A stretch of DNA of 64,000 bases, from the NCBI RefSeq assembly GCF_000721235.1, contig NZ_JOFH01000006.1, positions 124,001 through 188,000 on the forward strand, in the 5' to 3' direction. The DNA is from Streptomyces olivaceus (GTDB taxonomy: Bacteria > Actinomycetota > Actinomycetes > Streptomycetales > Streptomycetaceae). The notes under the pieces were generated by a model. The model ran no database searches. It was not told where the DNA came from and saw only the letters and a list, made by a program, of their open reading frames with translations. Both the position numbers and the translations under genes were made by a program. Of the stretch, positions 36,177 to 45,976 are shown one piece after another (the stretch's first letter is position 1; the number at the start of each line of letters is the position of its first letter).

Positions 36177-37979
36177 TTACTTCTTGAGGAAGACCCGGGT
36201 CACGTCCACGTAGCTCGAGTCCGAGCTGTAGCGGATGCCGCCGATGTTCGAACCGAAGATCTGGAAGACCTTGGTGTAGTAGATCGGGGCGGCCGGGTTC
36301 ACTTCCTTGGAGATGTACTCGTTCAGCTCGGCCCAGGCCTTGGTGGCCTCGTCCGTGTCCGTGATCTTCTGGATGCGCTTGATCTCGGAGTTGACGTGGT
36401 CGTCGTTGATGTGCGAGTAGTTCGACGCGCCGTCCTGGATCTGCGTGCCGTCGTAGACCGGCGGGAAGACCGTGGAGGCGGACGGCCAGTCCTGGCCCCA
36501 GCCGGTCATGTACAGGTCGTAGCCGTTCTTGACCTTGCCGACCTGCTCGTACCAGGTGGCGGAGTCGATCTCCTTCTTCTGGATGTCGAGGCCGATCTTC
36601 TCCAGCGCGGTGGCGATCAGGACGGCCTGCTTCTGGCGCTCCGGCGTGTTGCCGTAGGCGTAGACGAGGCTCTTGCCCTCGAAGCCGCCCTCCTTGATCA
36701 GCTTCTTGGCGGCCTCGACGTCGCCGTTCGGCTTCTTCTCCCGGTTGAACGGGTCGAACTTCTCGTCGTAGCCCGGAGTCGTGGGCGACATCAGCGAGTT
36801 GGCGACCTCACCGCCGTAGGCACCGCCGTCGGCCTTGAAGACCGCGTCCGAGGGCAGGGCCAGGCTGATCGCGTCACGGAGCTTCTTGTCCTTGATGCGG
36901 TCCATGTTGAAGTTGAGCTGCCACACGTAGGGGGCGTAGCCCTGGATCGTGCGGTTCTCCATCGCCTGCTTGTCGCCGACGACCTTCTGGAGCTGGGTGG
37001 TGGCGACCTGGCCCGTGAACATCATGGCGTTCTTGGCCTCGCCCTGGTCGGCGAGGAGGGTCTTGGTCTGGTCCTCGTCGTCGTGGTTCATCGAGATGTT
37101 GAACCCGTCGAGGTACTGGTGGCGCACCGAGTCGGACTTGGGGTCCCACTGGGTGTTCTTGACCAGCGTCATGGACTTGCCCGGCTTGAAGTCGGAGATC
37201 TTGTACGGGCCGACCGAGACGGGGGCGGAGTCGTACTTCTCCTTGGTGTCCGTCTCCTCCGGGACCAGCTGGTAGCCGGGCATGGTCAGCATCTGCGGCA
37301 GGTCGGGCCGCGGGGTGTCGAAGTGGAAGACGATCGTCTTGTCGTCCGGCGTCTCCAGCACGTCGTCGGGCAGGTGCTTGCCCTTGTCCGGGCCCTGGTA
37401 GGCGTCGCGGTAGGTCGTGCCGTCACCGGACAGCCACTGCTGCAGGAACGTCGGGCCATCGGTGATGTAGTTGGAGTACAGGCGCTCGACGGTGTTGCGG
37501 AAGTCCGCCGAGTTGATCGGGTTCCCGTTCTCGTCCTTCAGGTTGTCCTTGAGGGTGTACGTCCAGGTCTTGCCGCCGTCGGACTCCTTGCCCGCGTCGG
37601 TGGCGAGGTCGCCCACGACGGTCAGGTTGCCGTTCTCGTCCTCGTCGTACTGGGTCAGACCGCGGAAGATGAGGCGGCTGAGCAGCTTGCCGTCCGAGAC
37701 GTAGATCTGGCCCGGGTCCAGGTGGGAGAAGTCCGTGGCCTGGTAGACGGTCGCGACGCCACCCGACTTGGCGCCCTCGACGTCGGGCGCCGGGCCGGTG
37801 GACGCCTGCGCGTCGCCGATCTGGACCGGCTTCGACTGCGACTTGGCGTCTTCCTTCTGCTTGCTGTTGTCCTTGGAGGAGCTGTCGCTGTCGCCACCAC
37901 CGCAGGCGGTGAGGGTCAGGGCGCCGGCAGCGACCGCGACTATCGCGGCCGTCGCGGTGCGGTTACGGAGAATGCTCAT
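36177..37979 (-). CDS. bldKB: BldK-type peptide importer, substrate-binding lipoprotein BldKB
   Basis: 600 residues. The signal peptide MSILRNRTATAAIVAVAAGA ends in lipobox LTAC with Cys26, then comes a Ser/Lys/Asp-rich linker to about residue 60. The SBP_bac_5 domain (YQATDFSHLDPGQIYVSDGKLLSRLIFRGL) binds the oligopeptide at the cell surface. It ends SSYVDVTRVFLKK. ATG at 37979 with AGGTGG upstream. Length and N-terminus agree with what I recall of S. coelicolor BldKB. Confidence 0.88.
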   Translation of the reverse strand: MSILRNRTATAAIVAVAAGALTLTACGGGDSDSSSKDNSKQKEDAKSQSKPVQIGDAQASTGPAPDVEGAKSGGVATVYQATDFSHLDPGQIYVSDGKLLSRLIFRGLTQYDEDENGNLTVVGDLATDAGKESDGGKTWTYTLKDNLKDENGNPINSADFRNTVERLYSNYITDGPTFLQQWLSGDGTTYRDAYQGPDKGKHLPDDVLETPDDKTIVFHFDTPRPDLPQMLTMPGYQLVPEETDTKEKYDSAPVSVGPYKISDFKPGKSMTLVKNTQWDPKSDSVRHQYLDGFNISMNHDDEDQTKTLLADQGEAKNAMMFTGQVATTQLQKVVGDKQAMENRTIQGYAPYVWQLNFNMDRIKDKKLRDAISLALPSDAVFKADGGAYGGEVANSLMSPTTPGYDEKFDPFNREKKPNGDVEAAKKLIKEGGFEGKSLVYAYGNTPERQKQAVLIATALEKIGLDIQKKEIDSATWYEQVGKVKNGYDLYMTGWGQDWPSASTVFPPVYDGTQIQDGASNYSHINDDHVNSEIKRIQKITDTDEATKAWAELNEYISKEVNPAAPIYYTKVFQIFGSNIGGIRYSSDSSYVDVTRVFLKK

Positions 37980-38091
37980 AGGGACGAGTCCACCTGCCTG
38001 TGAGTAGTGAGCGCTGCTGGTACAAGGCCGGGACCGGGCTGGGCGGCGCCGAACCGGCCGGGCGAGGATGTGGGGGGATTTCCCCTGGGCC

Positions 38092-39123
38092 TCAGCGGTT
38101 TCCCTTGGGATCGAAGGCGTCCCGCACCGAGTCACCGAGGAGGTTGAAGGCCACAATGAAGATCACCATGGCCACGCCGGGGAAGAGCATGTAGTACGGG
38201 TCCTGCTCGATGATCTCGGCGCCGATCTTGAACATCCGCCCCCAGTCCGGCGTGGGCTCGACGTACCCCACGCCCACAAAGGACAGGAAGGCGATGCTGA
38301 GGATGGTGCTCGGCAGCGTCAGCGTCGCCTGTACCAGCGTAGGAGTGACGATGTTGGGCAGCAGTTCCTTGCGGAGGATGCGCCAGGGCGAGGCCCCGGA
38401 GATGCGGGCCGCCTCGATGAACTCCCGGTCGCGCAGGGACATCGTGGCGCCGCGGACGATGCGCGCCATGCTCATCCAGCCCAGGAAGGACAGCACGATG
38501 ATGATCGCGGCGGCGCGCACATAGGTGGGCGTCTCCTTGTCCGGGGCGACGAACACGGTGGTGATGACGGGCATCGCGGCGACGAAGAAGAGCTGGCTGG
38601 GCAGGGCCATGAAGAAGTCGGTGATCCGGCCGAGCCAGTAGTCGATCCTCCCGCCGAAGTAGCCGCCGGCCAGGCCGATCAGGACACCCAGGAACGTCAT
38701 GATGAGGGTCGCCGCCAGCGCGGTGGCCATCGAGTTGCGCATCCCGTAGAGCAGCTGCGTGAACACGTCGCGGCCCAGGCCCGGTTCGATGCCGAACCAG
38801 AAGTCGCCGTCGATGCCGCCGAACGGTGCGGCGGGCATGGTGAACATGTCCAGGAGGTCGGGGTTGTCCTGCCCGTACAGCGTGTACGGGTCCTTGCCGT
38901 AGACCTTCGAGATCAGCGGCGCCGCCGCCGCGATCACGAAGAAGAACAGGACGACGAAGGCAGAGATCACGCCGGCCCGGTCGCGCTTGAAGCGCGCCCA
39001 CATCAACTGGCCGGGCTTGCGCCCTTCCGGCTCCTTGGGCTTCGGGGCGTCACCCTGCGGCGCGCTCTCTTTGTCCAAGACGGGAGAGGCTTCAGCACCC
39101 TCAATCTCGATTGGACTCGTCAT
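38092..39123 (-). CDS. bldKA: BldK-type peptide importer, permease BldKA (OppC type)
   Basis: 343 residues. A cytoplasmic tail and the OppC N-terminal helix (MWARFKRDRAGVISAFVVLFFFVIAA, in part) precede a BPD_transp_1 domain with EAA loop EAARISGASPWRILRKELLPN. It is the first gene of the bldK-type operon, read from the 946-bp gap before typA. The OppC-type permease at the head of the operon, before the binding protein, distinguishes this operon from ordinary dpp/opp order. Confidence 0.87.
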   Translation of the reverse strand: MTSPIEIEGAEASPVLDKESAPQGDAPKPKEPEGRKPGQLMWARFKRDRAGVISAFVVLFFFVIAAAAPLISKVYGKDPYTLYGQDNPDLLDMFTMPAAPFGGIDGDFWFGIEPGLGRDVFTQLLYGMRNSMATALAATLIMTFLGVLIGLAGGYFGGRIDYWLGRITDFFMALPSQLFFVAAMPVITTVFVAPDKETPTYVRAAAIIIVLSFLGWMSMARIVRGATMSLRDREFIEAARISGASPWRILRKELLPNIVTPTLVQATLTLPSTILSIAFLSFVGVGYVEPTPDWGRMFKIGAEIIEQDPYYMLFPGVAMVIFIVAFNLLGDSVRDAFDPKGNR

Positions 39124-39290
39124 GATTCGTCCATTTCACAGGTTGGAGGTCGTCGGGGGTATGGGGGTCCGACGGCCTTCGCACGGCGTATGTCAGGCGC
39201 AGCGCGCGAGGGGAACAACGACGGAGGGGCGACATCACCCCTGGAGAACCCTGGCTCGCGACCGGTGGCACCGGCCGACGGCACGCGTCG

Positions 39291-39413
39291 TCAGGGAAGT
39301 TCGCGACGCCTCGCCGCGGCCGTATCGACCTGGACGACACGGAACGCACCCGCGGGGCCTGCACCTGCCATCGGGAACGATGCGACCCATATGGCGCTTG
39401 TGGCACCTCGCAT
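39291..39413 (-). pseudogene. Vestigial signal-peptide ORF, relic of a peptide-binding lipoprotein gene
   Basis: A 40-codon frame starts ATG 39413 with GAGGAGGA at ideal spacing and begins MRGATSAIWVAS. The importer lipoprotein at 30286 begins MRGATHAKWAAC, and the first 33 bases agree at roughly three positions in four. Ribosome-site context is also shared. After about 12 codons the similarity ends, the lipobox is missing and the frame stops at 39291. It reads as the decayed 5' end of a duplicated binding-protein gene; alternatively it is a translated leader for bldKA. Confidence 0.45.
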
Positions 39414-39915
39414 GGGTTCCTCCTCATGAATCCGCTGGTTCACCGCAAAGAGGAGCACCCGACACACACCGGCCACTGACCGGTGATGAGATCGTCGGGC
39501 ACCCTCACGCTCGCGAGCCTGCGCCCCGTCAGCGCGTGACCCGTTTATCCGAGCTCTACGCGCCTAACTATCTGCCATCCTCCGGGGAACGAACCACAGG
39601 TTCGAGGTCTCGGTTCGATCACAGATAGGGGCCAGACCTTTCAAAATCCGGACAAAGGGTTTGGTGCGAGATCGCTGCGAAACGGACTTGTTACACATCT
39701 AACGGGGGTGACTGTCCGCATAGCGGACACACGTGACGCAGAAAATGATTGCGCGTGACGCTCGGAGAGTGCAGGCTGACAGACAGCTCTGTCTCGCGCC
39801 GGGTACGACCGCCGTCATCGACGGCGGGGCCCTCGCGTGCTTCCGCGCAGGTTAGTGGCTGCGGGACCGTCCGACGCGGCCCCGTCGGGAAGTCGAGGGT
39901 TTTCCCTACGTGGCC
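39414..39915. other. Long intergenic region upstream of the bldK-type operon
   Basis: Together with flanking sequence this is part of 946 bp between bldKA and typA. It is clearly AT-richer around 39540-39760 than coding DNA nearby, as expected for promoter DNA of the bldK operon. No complete gene with Streptomyces codon bias is visible, and no promoter element can be fixed by eye. Confidence 0.45.
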
Positions 39916-39975
39916 GTGTGCGACGTTGCCGTGCGCGACGTTGCCGTGCGCGACGTTGCCGTGCGCGACGTGGCC
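39916..39975. repeat. 15-bp tandem repeat, four copies
   Basis: Four consecutive units of GTGCGCGACGTTGCC (39916-39930, 39931-39945, 39946-39960, 39961-39975), with one base change each in the first and last unit. It is intergenic, just before the typA terminator. Confidence 0.85.
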
Positions 39976-39991
39976 GCGTGCACCCACGAAA

Positions 39992-40030
39992 GGGCACCGG
40001 GCGCCACGTCGGCCGTGGTGCCCGGTGCCC
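39992..40030 (-). terminator. Hairpin terminator of typA
   Basis: 11-bp perfect arms (39992-40002 and 40020-40030) extended inwards by about five more pairs including a G-U, 39 bases past the typA stop codon. Confidence 0.8.
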
Positions 40031-40069
40031 CCTGTGTCAGCTGCTCCGGCGTTCTGAAGTCCCGGCGGG

Positions 40070-41986
<1,917 letters not shown>

Positions 41987-42129
41987 AAGTGGCTTACTCC
42001 CGGAGGGTGTGAGGACGGCCCTCGCGGACGTCCGTGTCACGCGGGCCTGCCGGGCGGTACATGCCACGGCCTCACCCAATGGTACGGGGCCCCGGGGGCT
42101 GCGGCTTGCCGGGAGGGGTGGGCCGGGTC

Positions 42130-44412
42130 TCAGGACGAGGGCGAGGCGGCGGGCCGGGGGCCCTGGGCGCCCTTCTTCAGGAAGCCCATGTCCTCGTAGA
42201 CCGGCGTCTCGAAACCGAACGCGCCCGCGTTGGCGAGGCCCTTGCGGGCCGCCGTCAGCTGGGGGCGCTGGTAGAGGGGAACGGAGCCGGCCGCCGCCCA
42301 GATCCGGGAGTCGGCCTTGCGCAGCAGGTCCCGGGCCTCCTTGCGGTCCAGCGTCGACATCGCGCGGTCGAAGAGCTGGTCGACCTGGTCGGTGCCGACC
42401 CGGGTGTAGTTCTGCGCGACGTTCAGGGAGCCGTCGGCGGCCGGGACGGGCTTGGCGTAGACGGGGCGGGCGTCGGTGGCGGGGAAGGCGGTGGCGGGCC
42501 AGGAGTAGAGCGCGAGGTCGTACGCGCCCGAAGCGATGTGGTCCTTGAAGTAGCTCTCGTCCGGCACCTTCGTGATGGCGGTGTCGATGCCGATCTCGTC
42601 CAGCATGTCCGAGACCCGGCCGGCGACGGTGCGCAGCGCCTCGGAGCCGGGGCCCGAGGGGAGCACGAAGCGGAGGGTGAGCGCCTTGCCGTCCTTGGCG
42701 ACGGGGGCCGCCGCGGCGGCCGGGGCGGCCGTGCCCTTGGGGGCGTAGGCGCCGGGGGCGCCGCCCTGCGCGGTGTTCTTGCCGCTGCTGTGCTTCTCGC
42801 CGCTCTCGGCGTCGCCGGCCTTCGCCCCTCCCTCGCCGTTCTCGCCGTCACCGCTGTCGCCGCCGTCGCCGGGGTTCTTGCCGTCCTCGCCGACGATGTA
42901 CGTCCCGTCGTCGCCGTCGTCGCCGTCCTCGGACTTCTTCCCGTCCTTCTCCTTCTCCCCGTCCCCCTCGGCGCCGGCCGCCTTCTCGCCCTTCTCGGTC
43001 TTCTTCACCGGCCCGCCGGGCACCCACCCGGCGTCCGCGAGCAGGGCGCGGGCCTCCTTGGCGTTCTGGTCGCCGAGTGCGCCGCTGCCGTCGGCGTAGG
43101 CGGGCTGGCCGGCCAGCGCGACATGGCTGCCCACGGGCTCGGCGGGCAGGCCGAGCGGCTTCAGCACCGCCTCGGCCAGCTTCTTCCGGTCCAGGGCCCG
43201 GGCCACGGCCCTGCGGACGCGTTCGTCGGCGAGCGGGCCGTCGGCGCCGTTGAGGGCGAGCTGGGTGTAGGCGGGCTCCAGCGACTTGCGCACCTCGAAG
43301 CCGCTCAGGGCCCGCTGCCGGCGCTGGGCCTTCGCCTCGGTCTCGCGCCGCTCCTCGCGGGCGAGGACCTCCTCCTCGGCGGCCTCCTCGTCGGAGCCGT
43401 TGGCCAGGGCCCAGGAGCGCAGCGCCTGCGCGGCGGACCTGCCCCGGTCTCCGGCGAGCGGGGAGCCGGGGGCGCCCGCGGCCGGGGTGCCCTGCGGTCC
43501 CATCAGCGGAGTGCCGGTGCCGGCGTCGCGCGGGCCGGCGGCCAGGCCGACCTCGTCGGCGGTCTCCGGGTCGACCTCCGCGAGGTCGAGCTTCCCGGCG
43601 ACCAGCTCGGAGACGCGCTTGTCGCGGGGGACGGCGCGCAGCACGATCTGCTCCAGCTTGGCCGGCTCGCCCCACCAGCGCGGATTGCCGGCGAGCACGA
43701 CCTCGTCGTCCTTGGTGTCGACCTTCTGGACCGCGAAGGGACCGGCGGTGACCTTGAGCTCCCGCCGCGCGCCGTCGTTGAAGGCGTCCGGGGTGCCCGT
43801 GACGTCCTTCGGGTACAGCGGCGTGAACAGGGACTGCCAGTCGGCGTAGGGCCGGCTGAAGGTGACCTTGACCTCCAGGTCGCCGGCGCCGCGCTCGACC
43901 TTCTCGATGCGGTCGTAGCCGGCGTTGCGCGCGGTCCAGTAGGCGCTGTCCTTGCCGGACAGGGCGCGCCACTGGGCGGCGAAGTCGGCGGCGCCGATCT
44001 CCCGGCCGTCGCTCCAGACGGCCTGCTGGTTCAGCTTGTAGACGACGACCTGTTTGGGCTCGGTGTCGACGACCTCGGCCGACTCCAGGTAGTCGGGGTT
44101 GCGCGCCGGGCGGCCGGTGTCGTCCGTCCGGTACATCGAGGGGAGTACGGCCTGGGCGACGCGGTTCGTGGTGTCGTCGGCGTCCGCCTGGAAGGTGTTC
44201 AGCGTCTCCGGTACGGAGTCCACGGCCCAGCGCAGGGTGCCGCCGTCGGCGACCCGGGAGCGCGGGGCGGCGGCGACGTCCTGTGCGGCGAGCGGCTTGC
44301 CGGCCGGTTCGTCGGAGGTGCAGCCGGCCAGCGCGGGGACCGCGAGGACACCCGCGGTGAGGAAGGCGACCGAGCGCGTGACGGCGCGCGGTCCGACGCG
44401 GACGTGGGACAT
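42130..44412 (-). CDS. Orphan peptide-type ABC substrate-binding lipoprotein
   Basis: 760 residues. A signal peptide ends in lipobox LAGC with Cys31. An SBP_bac_5 domain (GGTLRWAVDSVPETLNTFQADADDT...) is interrupted by a long low-complexity insert rich in Lys, Glu, Gly and Asp (about 490-590, e.g. EKEKDGKKSEDGDDGDDG). The ATG at 44412 follows GGAGGTAG. No permease or ATPase gene is next to it, so it may feed the nearby bldK-type importer or act as a receptor. It is unusually long for the family because of the insert. Confidence 0.85.
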   Translation of the reverse strand: MSHVRVGPRAVTRSVAFLTAGVLAVPALAGCTSDEPAGKPLAAQDVAAAPRSRVADGGTLRWAVDSVPETLNTFQADADDTTNRVAQAVLPSMYRTDDTGRPARNPDYLESAEVVDTEPKQVVVYKLNQQAVWSDGREIGAADFAAQWRALSGKDSAYWTARNAGYDRIEKVERGAGDLEVKVTFSRPYADWQSLFTPLYPKDVTGTPDAFNDGARRELKVTAGPFAVQKVDTKDDEVVLAGNPRWWGEPAKLEQIVLRAVPRDKRVSELVAGKLDLAEVDPETADEVGLAAGPRDAGTGTPLMGPQGTPAAGAPGSPLAGDRGRSAAQALRSWALANGSDEEAAEEEVLAREERRETEAKAQRRQRALSGFEVRKSLEPAYTQLALNGADGPLADERVRRAVARALDRKKLAEAVLKPLGLPAEPVGSHVALAGQPAYADGSGALGDQNAKEARALLADAGWVPGGPVKKTEKGEKAAGAEGDGEKEKDGKKSEDGDDGDDGTYIVGEDGKNPGDGGDSGDGENGEGGAKAGDAESGEKHSSGKNTAQGGAPGAYAPKGTAAPAAAAAPVAKDGKALTLRFVLPSGPGSEALRTVAGRVSDMLDEIGIDTAITKVPDESYFKDHIASGAYDLALYSWPATAFPATDARPVYAKPVPAADGSLNVAQNYTRVGTDQVDQLFDRAMSTLDRKEARDLLRKADSRIWAAAGSVPLYQRPQLTAARKGLANAGAFGFETPVYEDMGFLKKGAQGPRPAASPSS

Positions 44413-44787
44413 CTCTGCTACCTCCGGAAGGCCGCGGCCGTGGTGATCGCTCGGGACGGTGCACGCGCGATGCACCGTGTGTCGCAGTACGCCTTATTTG
44501 CGGTATTCAAGTTGATCATTTGTATCCGGACGGGGATGCGGCCACTGAAGAGGAAACGGTTCGGCCGTGCGCGGAGACACGGCGACAGCGGTACGCAACG
44601 CCACTCGTGCGGCGCAATGCCGCCCGTGGTGCACCGGCGCGCTCCGGCCAATCGCTGCACATCCCTTCCCAGCGGCGGGTGTGACGCGCGACACTCGCAG
44701 GCGCATGAGCGTCGCCACCCAAGGCCGGTCCCTGCCGTGTGCCCTGCGGACGTCCGGCGGAAGTTCCGGCGGAAGTGAGGTCACGTC
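44413..44787. other. Divergent promoter region
   Basis: 375 bp between the orphan lipoprotein gene and a plus-strand small gene. An AT-rich patch at about 44490-44525 is the only promoter-like stretch. No gene or repeat is evident. Confidence 0.4.
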
Positions 44788-45078
44788 ATGTCCGTGCACG
44801 ACGACCTGTCATCGATCCAGCGCAGTCTCGACGAACTGGCCCGGTCGGTGACCCGGCTGGAACAGCAGGTGGGCAGCGGCGGCCTGGAGGTCCGCCGGGT
44901 CCGCACCGACGCCGACCACCTGCGCGAGAGCGTCGCGCTGCTGCGGGCGGCGACCGCGGCGCCGGACGCACCGCACCGTCCCGACCTCGTCACGATCCCC
45001 GACACGCCGTACGACGGCTCGCTGTGGACGGACTCGGACGACGAGGGCCTCGGCGCCCGCGACCGCCGCGCCCCCTAG
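44788..45078 (+). CDS. Small coiled-coil protein of unknown function
   Basis: 96 residues. Residues 1-55 form an amphipathic helix with heptad spacing (LSSIQRSLDELARSVTRLEQQV, in part), suggesting a coiled coil; the acidic C-terminal half (PDLVTIPDTPYDGSLWTDSDDEG) is probably unstructured. GAGG lies eight bases before the ATG. It precedes the succinate dehydrogenase genes by 61 bp and could be co-transcribed. No family recognised. Confidence 0.7.
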   Translation: MSVHDDLSSIQRSLDELARSVTRLEQQVGSGGLEVRRVRTDADHLRESVALLRAATAAPDAPHRPDLVTIPDTPYDGSLWTDSDDEGLGARDRRAP

Positions 45079-45139
45079 GGCCTGTGCCGGGGGACACGAG
45101 AAAGGCCCGCAACCAGACCCGACCGACCGGAGTCGCCCA

Positions 45140-45976
45140 GTGGCCACTGGTACGGAACCGCCAGCCACCGAGGACCATCCCCCGGGCGGCGGCGTCCACT
45201 CCCGGACGCGCGCCGCCATCCGCGCCCCGCACCTGCGCACCGACCGCTGGTGGCTGGCACCGGCCGCCACCGCCGCGGGCCTGCTGGCCTTCGTCGTCTA
45301 CTCCACCTGGCGGGCCTTCGCGAACGCGGACTACTACGCGGCCCCCTACGTCTCGCCCTTCTACTCCCCCTGCCTGGCGGAGAGCTGCGAGCCGATGCGC
45401 TCGGGGCCCAACTGGGAACTCTTCGGCACCTGGTGGGGCGTCTCCCCCGCGATCATCATCCTGATCTTCCCGCTCGGCTTCCGCCTGACCTGCTACTACT
45501 ACCGCAAGGCCTACTACCGGGGCTTCTGGGCCTCCCCGCCGGCCTGCGCGGTGGCCGAGCCGCACAAGAAGTACACCGGCGAGACCCGCTTCCCGCTGAT
45601 CCTCCAGAACATCCACCGCTACTTCTTCTACGCGGCGCTCCTCGTCGCGCTGATCCTCACCTACGACACCGTGCTCGCCTTCCGCGACGAGCACTACGCC
45701 TGGGGCCACATGGGGCTCGGCACCCTCATCTTCCTGGCCAACATCGCGCTGATCTGGGCGTACACCCTCTCCTGCCACTCCTGCCGGCACATCGTCGGGG
45801 GCAAGCTCAAGCACTTCTCCCGGCATCCCGTGCGCTACCGGATGTGGCGGGTGGTCGGCAGGCTCAACGCCCGGCACATGCAGCTCGCCTGGGCGTCGCT
45901 GGTGAGCGTGGCGCTCGCCGACTTCTACGTGTATCTCGTCGCGTCCGGCGTCTTCGACGATCCGAGGTTGTTCTGA
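45140..45976 (+). CDS. Succinate dehydrogenase membrane anchor, Sdh1 type
   Basis: 278 residues with about five membrane helices, starting near residue 42 (LAPAATAAGLLAFVVYSTW). Histidines in the helices (HRYF, WGHMG, CHSCRH, ARHMQLAW) could ligate haem or quinone. Length and gene order anchor-flavoprotein-FeS match the mycobacterial Sdh1 complex (Rv0249c-Rv0247c, from memory) rather than the sdhCDAB form. GTG start at 45140. The stop codon overlaps the flavoprotein start as TGATG. It anchors the enzyme and passes electrons to menaquinone. Confidence 0.82.
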   Translation: MATGTEPPATEDHPPGGGVHSRTRAAIRAPHLRTDRWWLAPAATAAGLLAFVVYSTWRAFANADYYAAPYVSPFYSPCLAESCEPMRSGPNWELFGTWWGVSPAIIILIFPLGFRLTCYYYRKAYYRGFWASPPACAVAEPHKKYTGETRFPLILQNIHRYFFYAALLVALILTYDTVLAFRDEHYAWGHMGLGTLIFLANIALIWAYTLSCHSCRHIVGGKLKHFSRHPVRYRMWRVVGRLNARHMQLAWASLVSVALADFYVYLVASGVFDDPRLF

